Source of the DNA: JAAYCI01 sp964369525
GTDB lineage: Bacteria; Bacillota; Clostridia; Oscillospirales; Ruminococcaceae
DNA: 12,578 nt
Direction of reading: 5' to 3'
Assembly: GCA_964369525.1 (NCBI GenBank)
Contig: CAYJEW010000053.1
Coordinates: 1-12,578 of the forward strand
The notes beneath the pieces were generated by a model. The model was not told where the DNA came from, ran no database searches, and saw only the letters and a program-made list of their open reading frames with translations. How positions within the stretch are numbered: position 1 is the stretch's first letter; every line of letters starts with the position of its first letter. Position numbers and translations under genes: made by a program. Of the stretch, positions 1 to 6,685 are shown piece after piece.

Positions 1-1327
1 GAATGTTGGCAGAGCCGCAGTGCTCACAGGTGGTTGGAGTGCCTTCGCTTACGGTAATTTCTTCGCAGGCATCACAGTACCATGCAGGTATTCTGTGGCC
101 CCACCAAAGCTGGCGAGAGATGGTCCAGTCGCGTGTATTTTCCATCCAGTGAAGGTATGTTTTGGTGAAGCGCTGTGGCACAAAACGTATATCGCCATCG
201 TTAACCGCTTGCACCGCAGGCTGTGCAAGCGGCTGCATCTTCACAAACCACTGCAGGCTTACCATTGGCTCTATTGTAGTGCCGCAGCGGTAGCAGGTAC
301 CAACACTATGCGCATGCGCCTGTGTTTTTACAAGAGCGCCCTGCTCTTCAAGGTCTTTCACTATCGCTTTGCGTGCGTCGTAACGGCTAAGGCCCTCATA
401 TGCACCGCCGTTTTGGTTTATATGTGCATCGTCGGTTAAAACTTTAATGATGGGCAACTCGTGGCGGCGGCCCAGCTCGAAATCGTTAGGGTCGTGGGCG
501 GGTGTGATTTTTACAACACCTGTGCCAAACTCCATGTCTACGTACTCGTCGGTGACAACGGGTATTTCGCGGCCTACCAGCGGCAGTACCACCGTTTTGC
601 CGTGCAGGTGGGTATAGCGACTGTCGGACGGGTGCACCGCAACGGCGGTATCTCCCAGCATGGTTTCGGGGCGGGTGGTGGCTACCGTGATGTATTCGTC
701 GCTACCTGTTACCTTATAGCGGATATGCCAAAAATTGCCCTCTTGGTCTTGATGCTCCACCTCGGCATCGGAGATGGAGGTTAGGCAGTTGGGGCACCAG
801 TTTATGATGCGCTCGCCACGGTAGATTAAGCCTTGGTCGTACAGCGCTTTGAACACATATGCCACTGCCTCGCTACAACCTTCGTCCATAGTAAAGCGCT
901 CACGGCTCCAGTCGCAGCTGCTGCCAAGTTTTTTTAGCTGCTGCACAATACGGCCGCCGTACTGCTCTTTCCAGCGCCATGCACGTTTTAGGAATTCGTC
1001 TCGCCCGAGGTCTTCTTTGGATATGCCCTCGCCTTTCATCTCTGCTACAATGCGTGCTTCTGTGGCGATGGAGGCATGGTCTGTGCCGGGAATCCACAGT
1101 GCGGAATAACCCTGCATACGCTTGAAGCGGGTGAGAATATCTTGCCATGTGTTGTCCATAGCGTGGCCCATATGCAGCTGGCCTGTAATGTTAGGCGGAG
1201 GCATGGCTATGGTGTATGGTTTTTTCTGTGGGTCCGGCTTTGGGGTGAACCAGCCGCCGTTTTGCCAAAATGCGTAGGTAGTTTCCTCTACCTGCGCGGG
1301 ATTATATACCTTTTCAAGTTGTTTCAT
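1..1327 (-). CDS. valS: Valyl-tRNA synthetase, N-terminal 442 residues (partial)
   Basis: This class I aminoacyl-tRNA synthetase charges tRNA-Val in the cytoplasm. Reading the minus strand from the ATG at 1327 gives one open frame of 442 codons that leaves the window at base 2, about half of the usual 880 or so residues, so the KMSKS loop and anticodon-binding domain lie outside. Visible landmarks are the HIGH-type motif HMGH (residues 52-55) after PPPNITGQL, GTDHA (81-85), the CP1 editing domain with TTRPETMLGD (218-226) and the editing-site segment PAHDPNDFE (276-284), and SRQLWWGHRIPAW (404-416). Four CxxC pairs (178/181, 345/348, 418/421, 434/437) suggest zinc-ribbon sites as in other bacterial ValRS. 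GAGGAG at 1337-1342 sits nine bases before the start. A T-box leader upstream explains its control by uncharged tRNA-Val. The PPPNITG and editing motifs separate it from IleRS and LeuRS. Confidence 0.97.
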   Translation of the reverse strand, partial: MKQLEKVYNPAQVEETTYAFWQNGGWFTPKPDPQKKPYTIAMPPPNITGQLHMGHAMDNTWQDILTRFKRMQGYSALWIPGTDHASIATEARIVAEMKGEGISKEDLGRDEFLKRAWRWKEQYGGRIVQQLKKLGSSCDWSRERFTMDEGCSEAVAYVFKALYDQGLIYRGERIINWCPNCLTSISDAEVEHQDQEGNFWHIRYKVTGSDEYITVATTRPETMLGDTAVAVHPSDSRYTHLHGKTVVLPLVGREIPVVTDEYVDMEFGTGVVKITPAHDPNDFELGRRHELPIIKVLTDDAHINQNGGAYEGLSRYDARKAIVKDLEEQGALVKTQAHAHSVGTCYRCGTTIEPMVSLQWFVKMQPLAQPAVQAVNDGDIRFVPQRFTKTYLHWMENTRDWTISRQLWWGHRIPAWYCDACEEITVSEGTPTTCEHCGSANI

Positions 1328-1336
1328 TTACTAATG

Positions 1337-1594
1337 CTCCTCTTTTGCTGAAAAATAAAAAGCCGCCCCTATCAAGGGACGACTGAATGCCGTGGTACCA
1401 CCCAAGTTGCTTGTATTACACAAGCCGCTTTTCGCCTTTAACGCAGGCTGTACGGGAAACACTGGGCTAGCGCTTTGCATTTCCGGCTCACAAGTTACAG
1501 CTATGGTTTGCATATACCGCCCTTGCAGCCGTGGGGCGACTCTCTATAAAATGCGTATTGCACAGCCCTCTTGTTCGATGCCTTATATCATATG
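1337..1594 (-). promoter_or_regulatory. T-box riboswitch leader (valine) of valS
   Basis: The untranslated leader of valS carries the full T-box architecture. The conserved T-box, GGGTGGTACCACGG on the minus strand, is at 1390-1403, preceded by AACTT. Stem I starts with a kink-turn: GGC/GCC below a tandem GA step, then ACAAG (about 1571-1575) paired with CTTGT (about 1490-1494). Directly beside that stem the minus strand reads GTA followed by A at 1496-1498, the place where the specifier codon sits in glyQS-type leaders; GTA is a valine codon that would be read by tRNA-Val(UAC). AGAGAG and a GCCC/GGGC apical stem follow, matching the AG bulge and distal loop. Uncharged tRNA-Val should stabilise the antiterminator and switch valS on. 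The class is certain; the specifier assignment rests on my hand fold. Confidence 0.93.
1351..1383 (-). terminator. Regulated intrinsic terminator of the valS T-box
   Basis: On the minus strand a nine-pair stem, GTCGTCCCT against AGGGGCGGC with a TGAT loop (two or three G-U pairs), is followed by TTTTTATTTTT. It directly follows the T-box sequence, whose ACCACGG side can pair alternatively, so this is the attenuator that the antiterminator competes with. Confidence 0.92.
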
Positions 1595-1600
1595 TATAAT

Positions 1601-1629
1601 ATTATAGTAAGGTGTTGAGGGCTTGTCAA
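1601..1629 (-). promoter_or_regulatory. Promoter of valS (sigma-A type)
   Basis: On the minus strand TTGACA (1624-1629) and TATAAT (1601-1606) are separated by exactly 17 bases. Both hexamers match the vegetative consensus fully. Transcription should start near 1594, just before the T-box stem I. Confidence 0.9.
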
Positions 1630-1687
1630 TTATACTTTTAATATGCCGATATCTATCGTAGCTGTTTAATGCATTGCATAGAGGAAT

Positions 1688-1697
1688 TTACATGTAA
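1688..1697. promoter_or_regulatory. Ten-base perfect palindrome TTACATGTAA in the valS/dgc divergent spacer
   Basis: TTACATGTAA is its own reverse complement and lies between the divergent valS promoter and the putative promoter of the GGDEF gene. Its first nine bases recur at 3261-3269, ahead of the dehydrogenase operon. This could be a small operator, but a ten-base palindrome in AT-rich DNA can arise by chance. The rest of the spacer 1630-1830 shows nothing else I can name. Confidence 0.25.
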
Positions 1698-1737
1698 GTA
1701 CACACAACGTTATTTTATAGAATATTAATATATTTTA

Positions 1738-1746
1738 TGGTATAAT
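1738..1746 (+). promoter_or_regulatory. Putative extended -10 promoter of the GGDEF gene
   Basis: TGGTATAAT combines a consensus TATAAT hexamer with the TG extension that lets promoters work with a poor -35. No good -35 hexamer is seen 16-18 bases upstream. It would give a 5' leader of about 80 bases before the coding region. Confidence 0.5.
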
Positions 1747-1834
1747 ATGTTAAGAATGTGTTTAATGAAACAACCATAAGCTTAATAAGTACTGTTAGAC
1801 GCTCATTTGCTATTGTTTACACTATCATTATGGG

Positions 1835-3163
1835 ATGATTTATATGAAAAGAATTTACGAATCATGGTTTCATAACTCCCCACTTAAAATAAAATTTCTG
1901 CCAACCCAGATAACCATCCTTATTTTGATGGTTATTATGGGCATTTTGGCGGTTGCGTCGGTTTTGACAATAAACCGCATGACGCAGGAGGTTTTTTCAA
2001 AAAACGTTCGTAAAACCGAAGAACTGAACGATATTATAAGAACCATGTATGTTTGCCGTGTACTCGGCCGAGACATACTGCTTTCGGACAACCAGGAAAG
2101 CCAGTTTTTGCTTTACAGCCAATACATTGCGGCATTTGAACTGCTGGACAGGCAGATGGATGATTTTGTTGACAACATTTCCACCGAAGACAAGCGCATA
2201 ATCTTTAATGAAATTATTGAACAAAAAAACATATACCGTGACAGCATGATACTCTCGGCTGACATTGACATGCAGGGCGGCGCTTTTGAGGATGCGCTTA
2301 GGGCGTTAACCGATGTTACCCCTATTGCCAACGAATTTTTTGGTAGCATAGATGAGTTTTTGGCTGAGGAAAAAATAGCAATGGAAAGCGCCATTGAACA
2401 AAGCAACAATACAGCATTAGCTGTTTTCGTTATAATTATAGCTGTAAATATTATAGGCATTATTTTGGTGTATGCTCTGGGCCGTGCACTTACCAACATG
2501 ATTAGCACTCGAATGATACTGCTAGAAACCTCGGTTTCTAAAATTACGCATACCAACAACATGAAAACCCCTATACCGGGCATGCTTTTCACCGCAGACG
2601 AGATGGGACATATTGCTATTGCTGTAGACCACCTGCGAGAGATGATTTTGGCGTTTTCTTTTAGCGACCCACTTACACAAGGCTATAACGCTGTTGCATA
2701 CCACAATGAGATTGACGAGATCTTTAACCCCCACCAAAGCAACCCTGAAGACAAAAAGTTTTGGTGTGTTATATTTGATATGAACAACCTAAAGGTAATT
2801 AACGATTCTTTAGGCCATATAGAGGGAGACATTACCATACGCAAAACCCACGCGATACTTACCGAATGTTTTTCACAGTATGGTAAAATTTTTAGGATTG
2901 GTGGCGACGAATTTGTAGCCATACTTAAAAAGTGTACTGCAGAAGATATTGAAGATTGTATTGCACTTATGCACCGCAAGCTTGATTACGCAAACCGCGG
3001 ACGCTCATTGTCGTTTTCTATTGCGTGCGGGTACGATGAGTTCCATGGTAATACACGCGAAGAGTTTGAAGAGCATTTTAAATCCGTTGATAAAAAGATG
3101 TATATAAATAAAGAAGCCATAAAACAAAATCGAGCACGGCTTATACCACCATCCGACGATTAA
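1835..3163 (+). CDS. Membrane-anchored sensor diguanylate cyclase (HAMP-like, GGDEF)
   Basis: Predicted to make cyclic di-GMP from two GTP in response to an extracellular signal. The 442 residues show a first membrane helix (about 22-45), an extracytoplasmic helical domain (about 46-192) resembling four-helix-bundle chemoreceptor sensors, a second membrane helix (about 193-216), a HAMP-like linker containing TADEMGHIAIAVDHLRE (253-269), and a C-terminal GGDEF domain from SDPLT (277-281). The catalytic motif is intact as RIGGDEF (354-360), as are the metal- and guanine-binding stretches FDMNNLKVIND (314-324) and GH..GD (327-332). The inhibitory I-site RxxD is replaced by SQYG (347-350), so product inhibition through that site is unlikely. 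Start choice is open: the ATG at 1835 has no good ribosome site, and the ATG at 1844 (after a weak GGGATGA) is at least as likely. The gene stands alone with its own terminator. The sensed ligand cannot be told. Confidence 0.9.
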   Translation: MIYMKRIYESWFHNSPLKIKFLPTQITILILMVIMGILAVASVLTINRMTQEVFSKNVRKTEELNDIIRTMYVCRVLGRDILLSDNQESQFLLYSQYIAAFELLDRQMDDFVDNISTEDKRIIFNEIIEQKNIYRDSMILSADIDMQGGAFEDALRALTDVTPIANEFFGSIDEFLAEEKIAMESAIEQSNNTALAVFVIIIAVNIIGIILVYALGRALTNMISTRMILLETSVSKITHTNNMKTPIPGMLFTADEMGHIAIAVDHLREMILAFSFSDPLTQGYNAVAYHNEIDEIFNPHQSNPEDKKFWCVIFDMNNLKVINDSLGHIEGDITIRKTHAILTECFSQYGKIFRIGGDEFVAILKKCTAEDIEDCIALMHRKLDYANRGRSLSFSIACGYDEFHGNTREEFEEHFKSVDKKMYINKEAIKQNRARLIPPSDD

Positions 3164-3172
3164 ACACTTCAA

Positions 3173-3214
3173 AATACTGCGGTGCAGCAACAGGCTGTAC
3201 CGCAGTATTTTTTT
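3173..3214 (+). terminator. Intrinsic terminator after the GGDEF gene
   Basis: A 15-pair stem, AATACTGCGGTGCAG (3173-3187) against CTGTACCGCAGTATT (3195-3209) with one G-U pair and a seven-base loop, runs into seven T. It begins ten bases after the stop codon and isolates the gene from the operon downstream. Confidence 0.93.
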
Positions 3215-3316
3215 GCAAAGTTTATACCAAAAATTATAATATGTACTTGTTTGACAATGATTACATGTATAAAGATTGCCTAAAAAATTTATGGCTTTTT
3301 GTCGCTAATGCACTTT

Positions 3317-3334
3317 TTGTTAAAAATTAAACAA
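3317..3334. promoter_or_regulatory. Candidate Rex operator upstream of the dehydrogenase/etfBA operon
   Basis: TTGTTAAAAATTAAACAA matches the clostridial Rex consensus TTGTTAANNNNTTAACAA at 13 of its 14 defined positions; the one mismatch is A for T at 3329. Rex is a redox repressor that leaves DNA when NADH is high, and in clostridia it is known to control butyryl-CoA dehydrogenase/Etf and other NADH-consuming fermentation genes, so site and operon fit. It lies 29 bases upstream of the TATAAT at 3364. The match is read directly; regulation is inference. Confidence 0.68.
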
Positions 3335-3338
3335 TACC

Positions 3339-3369
3339 CCTTTTTTTATACACAAAAAGGCATTATAAT
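3339..3369 (+). promoter_or_regulatory. Putative promoter region of the acyl-CoA dehydrogenase operon
   Basis: TATAAT at 3364-3369 is a consensus -10 element about 84 bases before the start codon. The -35 region 17 bases upstream is only a T-run, so this promoter may be weak or need help. Between the two lies an inverted repeat with seven-base arms, CCTTTTT (3339-3345) and AAAAAGG (3354-3360), which might be a second operator. An alternative promoter pairing TTGTCG (3298-3303) with TAAAAA (3321-3326) at 17 bases would put the Rex site on the -10. Confidence 0.45.
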
Positions 3370-3452
3370 AAGGTGTGTTTAATTATAGAGGCTTTGTTGT
3401 GCAAACGGTAAAGTTTCTAATTATTAGTATGAATGTTTGAGAGGAGATCATC

Positions 3453-4583
3453 ATGCAACTATCACAAGAAATTAGAGACCTGCAAGACCTAGTCCGCGAG
3501 TTTGTGGACAAAGAGATCATCCCTAACGTAGCTGAATACGACCGCAGCGGCGAGCTGGCCACACCTTTGTACGACAAGTGCGTAGAGATGGGCCTGAACG
3601 CTTTGTACATGCCCGAAGAGTACGGCGGCCCTGCCCTTAGCACCTTGGCTGCTGCTGTTGTGTGCGAAGAGCTTGCACGCGGCGACTCCGGCATTGCTAC
3701 CACCTGTGGCGCTACCGGCCTTGCCAGCCTGCCTGTTATGCTAGGCGGTACACCCGAGCAAAAAGACCTTTGGTGGAAAACCGTTGCAGAAAAACACTTT
3801 GCAGCATTCTGCCTAACAGAGCCCGGCGCCGGCTCGGACGCTGCTAACATGCGTACAACCGCTATTGCAGACGGCGACGACTATATCATCAACGGCACAA
3901 AATGCTTTATCACCAACGGCGGCATTGCCGGCATTTACACCGTGCTTGCAACTGTGGACCGCGAGCTTGGCTACAAAGGCCTTACCGCATTTATTGTAGA
4001 GCGCGACCGCGACGGCGTTTCGATTGGTAAAGAAGAAGACAAGATGGGCATGCGTCTTTCTAACACCACCGAAGTTGTGTTTGACAACGTGCGCATTCCT
4101 GCCTCGCACATGCTGGGCAAAATTGGCGATGGCTTTAAAATTATCATGAAAACTCTGGACGCATCGCGCCCCAGCATTGGTCTTTCGGGTGTTGGCGTTG
4201 CACAGCGCGCTTTGGACGAGTGCGTTAAGTACTCCAAAGAGCGTGTACAGTTTGGCAAACCTATTGCAAAACTGCAGGCTGTGCAGTTCATGATTGCCGA
4301 CATTGCTATTGCTATGGAAACAGCACGTCAGATGGGCTACCACGCAGCTGAGCTTATCGACCTTGGCGACAAGAGCGCTACATATGCTGCGGCTATTGCT
4401 AAAGCATACGGTTCGGACATTGCTATGCAGGCTGCTACCGACGCAGTGCAGATACTTGGCGGCTACGGCTATATGCGTGAGTACCCTGTGGAAAAACTGA
4501 TGCGCGACGCTAAGTTGCTTCAGATTTTTGAGGGCACAAACCAAATTCAGCGTGGCATCATTGCAGGTTCTCTGCTTCGCTAA
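3453..4583 (+). CDS. Acyl-CoA dehydrogenase (enoyl-CoA reducing, short-chain type)
   Basis: FAD enzyme that interconverts acyl-CoA and trans-2-enoyl-CoA, passing electrons to or from the EtfBA encoded just downstream; in fermenters such enzymes usually run in the reducing direction. At 376 residues it has the family's normal length. The first family signature, LTEPGAGSD, is at 121-129, and the second, Q(333)...GGYGYMREYPVEKLMRDAK, ends at 354. The catalytic base is the Glu of FEGTNQIQR (Glu360, equivalent to Glu376 of medium-chain dehydrogenase). GAGGAG stands eight bases before the ATG, so the start is firm. The usual butyrate partners (crotonase, hydroxybutyryl-CoA dehydrogenase, thiolase) are not beside it. 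It could be butyryl-CoA dehydrogenase or a dehydrogenase for another acyl-CoA such as aryl-propionyl or branched acids; the substrate cannot be decided here, so I give no symbol. Confidence 0.95.
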   Translation: MQLSQEIRDLQDLVREFVDKEIIPNVAEYDRSGELATPLYDKCVEMGLNALYMPEEYGGPALSTLAAAVVCEELARGDSGIATTCGATGLASLPVMLGGTPEQKDLWWKTVAEKHFAAFCLTEPGAGSDAANMRTTAIADGDDYIINGTKCFITNGGIAGIYTVLATVDRELGYKGLTAFIVERDRDGVSIGKEEDKMGMRLSNTTEVVFDNVRIPASHMLGKIGDGFKIIMKTLDASRPSIGLSGVGVAQRALDECVKYSKERVQFGKPIAKLQAVQFMIADIAIAMETARQMGYHAAELIDLGDKSATYAAAIAKAYGSDIAMQAATDAVQILGGYGYMREYPVEKLMRDAKLLQIFEGTNQIQRGIIAGSLLR

Positions 4584-4644
4584 TTTGTGAATATCTACAT
4601 GGTTTACATGGCTTTTCTTAAGCCTTAAAAGGGGTTTTATAATG

Positions 4645-4684
4645 CGGCAGCGCTTTGCGGGAGATTGCCTGCAGAGCGCTGCCG
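4645..4684 (+). other. Long intercistronic hairpin between the dehydrogenase and etfB
   Basis: CGGCAGCGCTTTGCGGG (4645-4661) pairs with CCTGCAGAGCGCTGCCG (4668-4684) over 17 positions with two G-U pairs and a six-base AGATTG loop. No T-run follows on either strand, so it is not a standard terminator. It may protect the 3' end of the dehydrogenase message or mark a processing site that sets the dehydrogenase-to-Etf ratio. A TATAAT at 4638-4643 without a good -35 lies just before it, and a smaller hairpin GGCTT/AAGCC is at 4610-4624. The rest of the 164-base gap holds nothing else I recognise. Confidence 0.75.
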
Positions 4685-4747
4685 ATATGTATGAGCTACA
4701 CATTAGTATATTTGTTAAATAATTTTAGCTAAGGAGAGTAACATCAA

Positions 4748-5551
4748 GTGAATATTTTGGTTTGTGTAAAACAGGTACCTGATACCACCGAAATTAAGAT
4801 TGACCCTATTACCAACACACTTATTCGTGCCGGCGTGCCCAGCATTGTAAACCCGTTTGACGGATATGCGCTGGAGATGGCTGTGCGCCTAAAAGAAAAA
4901 CATGGTGGCACCATTACAGCGCTTTGCATGGGCCCAGAGCAAGCAAAAGAAGCCCTACGTAGCTGTATTTCTGTGGGTGCGGACAAGGCTTTTCTTGTAA
5001 GTGACAGGCTGTTTGGTGGTTCGGACACGCTGGCTACCAGCTACATTTTGGCCGAAACCATTAAATATCTGGAAAAAGAAAACGGCAAGTACGACCTTAT
5101 CTTCTGTGGCAAACAGGCTATTGACGGCGACACCGGACAGGTTGGCCCTGAGATTGCAGAGCATATGGACATTGCCCAGATTACATATGTGGCCGAGATG
5201 GACATGGCCGACGAGAAAACTGTTCGTGCTGTGCGCGAGGGCGACGCACACAAAGAAGTTATTGAAACACAAACACCTGCTGTTGTTACTGTTATCAAAA
5301 CCGCTTGGGAGCCTCGCATGGCTACACTAAAGAGCAAAATGGAGGCCCGTAAGGCCGAGATTGCTACCATTACCTCTGCTGAGCTAACTGATATTGATAC
5401 CACACGCATTGGGCTTAAAGGCTCGCCCACTAAGGTTAAAAAGACCTTCACACCTGACCTGCGCAAAAACGGCGTGAAGATAGTTATGGAAGACTGTAAT
5501 GAATGCGTTGACGGCGTATGCAGTTTTCTTGCCGAGATTCGGGCAATATAG
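4748..5551 (+). CDS. etfB: Electron transfer flavoprotein, beta subunit
   Basis: Forms the EtfAB heterodimer that carries electrons for the acyl-CoA dehydrogenase upstream. The 267-residue frame shows the family's opening NILVCVKQVPDTTEIKID, the nucleotide-site stretch NPFDGYALEMAVRLKE (35-50), GADKAFLVSD (77-86), CGKQAIDGDTGQVGPEIAEH (120-139) and the beta-signature region around WEPRMATLKSKMEARKAEI (187-205). The anaerobe operon order dehydrogenase-etfB-etfA matches Bcd-Etf complexes that bifurcate electrons from NADH to crotonyl-CoA and ferredoxin or flavodoxin; bifurcation here is inference. The start is GTG, with AAGGAG at 4731-4736 eleven bases upstream. The stop TAG overlaps the ribosome site of etfA, suggesting coupled translation. 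The C-terminus carries three cysteines as DCNECVDGVC (249-258), which I do not recognise as a standard family feature. Confidence 0.96.
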   Translation: MNILVCVKQVPDTTEIKIDPITNTLIRAGVPSIVNPFDGYALEMAVRLKEKHGGTITALCMGPEQAKEALRSCISVGADKAFLVSDRLFGGSDTLATSYILAETIKYLEKENGKYDLIFCGKQAIDGDTGQVGPEIAEHMDIAQITYVAEMDMADEKTVRAVREGDAHKEVIETQTPAVVTVIKTAWEPRMATLKSKMEARKAEIATITSAELTDIDTTRIGLKGSPTKVKKTFTPDLRKNGVKIVMEDCNECVDGVCSFLAEIRAI

Positions 5552-5557
5552 GAGGGC

Positions 5558-6583
5558 ATGAGAATAATGGATAACTTAAAAGATTACAAAAACTTGTGGG
5601 TATACATTGAAGAAGAAGAAGGCCGCCCAAAAAGCGTTGGCCTAGAGCTGCTTGCACCGGGCCGTGAGATGGCTGACAAGCTTGGCGAAAAGCTGATTGC
5701 TGTTGTGGTTGGTAAAAACGTGGACGATGCTGTGGCTGCTGCTACCGCACACGGTGCAGACGAGATTATTTTGGTGCAGGGCGATGAGTACTCGCACTAC
5801 AACACCGAAGGCTTTACCTATGCTATGGAGCAGCTTGTAAACAAATACAAGCCTTCTGTTATTTTGATTGGTGCTACCAACAACGGCCGCGACCTTGGCC
5901 CTCGCCTGGCTTGCCGTCTGGACACCGGCCTTACAGCCGACTGTACCTCGCTTTCGATTGACGAGGAGAGCGGAAACATGGCATGGACCCGCCCTGCATT
6001 TGGCGGTAACCTAATGGCTACCATTCTTTGCCCAGACAGCCGCCCACAGATTGGTACTGTGCGCCCCGGCGTGTTTAAAAAGGCAGAGGCTGACGCTTCG
6101 AGAAAAGCTGAGATTGTACGCGAAGACATTAGCGTACCTGCAGGCGTTGTGCGCACAAAGCTGATTGAAGTGCTTAAAGAAGCCGGCGTTGAGATGGTTA
6201 ACCTAGAAGAGAGCGAAGTTATTGTATCGGGCGGCCGCGGTATGGGCAAGCCTGAGAACTTCTCGCTTATCAAAGAGCTTGCCGACGCTTTGGGCGGTGC
6301 TGTGGGCTCGTCGCGTGCGGCTGTTGACGCAGGCTGGATTGACCACATGCATCAAGTAGGCCAAACCGGCAAAACCGTACAGCCTAAAATTTATGTTGCT
6401 TGCGGCATTTCGGGCGCTATACAGCATCTGGCCGGCATGGCATCTTCTGACATTATCATTGCTATTAACAGCGACCCAGACGCACCTATCTTTGACGTAG
6501 CTGACTATGGCATTGTAGGCAACCTATTTGAGGTACTGCCTGCGCTTACAAAAGAAATTCGTGAGATGAAAGCAAAACAGTAA
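5558..6583 (+). CDS. etfA: Electron transfer flavoprotein, alpha subunit
   Basis: Partner of EtfB; its C-terminal domain holds the mobile FAD that delivers electrons to the acyl-CoA dehydrogenase. Counting from the ATG at 5567 (338 residues), the N-terminal domain includes GATNNGRDLGPRLA (102-115), and the FAD domain shows SGGRGMG (221-227), VGSSRAAVDAGW (246-257), VGQTGKTVQPKIYVACGISG (264-283) and NSDPDAPIF (301-309), the standard alpha-subunit signature. There is no N-terminal ferredoxin domain of the kind found in some caffeyl-CoA-type EtfA. The first possible ATG (5558) lies only two bases after AGGAGG (5550-5555); the in-frame ATG at 5567 is eleven bases away and gives the more usual N-terminus, so I favour 5567. 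It is the last gene of the operon and is followed by a strong terminator. Confidence 0.96.
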   Translation: MRIMDNLKDYKNLWVYIEEEEGRPKSVGLELLAPGREMADKLGEKLIAVVVGKNVDDAVAAATAHGADEIILVQGDEYSHYNTEGFTYAMEQLVNKYKPSVILIGATNNGRDLGPRLACRLDTGLTADCTSLSIDEESGNMAWTRPAFGGNLMATILCPDSRPQIGTVRPGVFKKAEADASRKAEIVREDISVPAGVVRTKLIEVLKEAGVEMVNLEESEVIVSGGRGMGKPENFSLIKELADALGGAVGSSRAAVDAGWIDHMHQVGQTGKTVQPKIYVACGISGAIQHLAGMASSDIIIAINSDPDAPIFDVADYGIVGNLFEVLPALTKEIREMKAKQ

Positions 6584-6608
6584 CACCTATTTCTTTAAAA
6601 ACCAATTA

Positions 6609-6650
6609 AATAAGCCATCAGCGAGTGTATTGCTGATGGCTTATTTTTTT
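6609..6650 (+). terminator. Intrinsic terminator of the dehydrogenase/etfBA operon
   Basis: A perfect 14-pair stem, AATAAGCCATCAGC (6609-6622) against GCTGATGGCTTATT (6632-6645) with a nine-base loop, leads into a run of T to 6650. It lies between convergent genes; the minus strand after the stem is only moderately T-rich (TTATTTAATT), so it may also weakly stop hemerythrin transcripts. Confidence 0.94.
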
Positions 6651-6685
6651 AGTATTGGTAAAGTACAATGAGTTGACGTATGAAA

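Noticed and set aside
20..784. Open frames on the plus strand across the left edge of the window.
   Set aside because: The minus strand here is a continuous valyl-tRNA synthetase with catalytic and editing motifs; the plus frames have no matching domain.
3251..3256. TTGACA as a -35 element upstream of the dehydrogenase operon.
   Set aside because: No -10 hexamer occurs 16-18 bases downstream; the TATAAA at 3268 is only 11 bases away.
3813..4703. Long open frame on the minus strand opposite the acyl-CoA dehydrogenase, about 296 codons.
   Set aside because: It is antisense to a gene with complete family signatures, has no recognisable domain, and is rich in low-complexity His, Asn and Val, as expected from the complement of GC-biased third positions.
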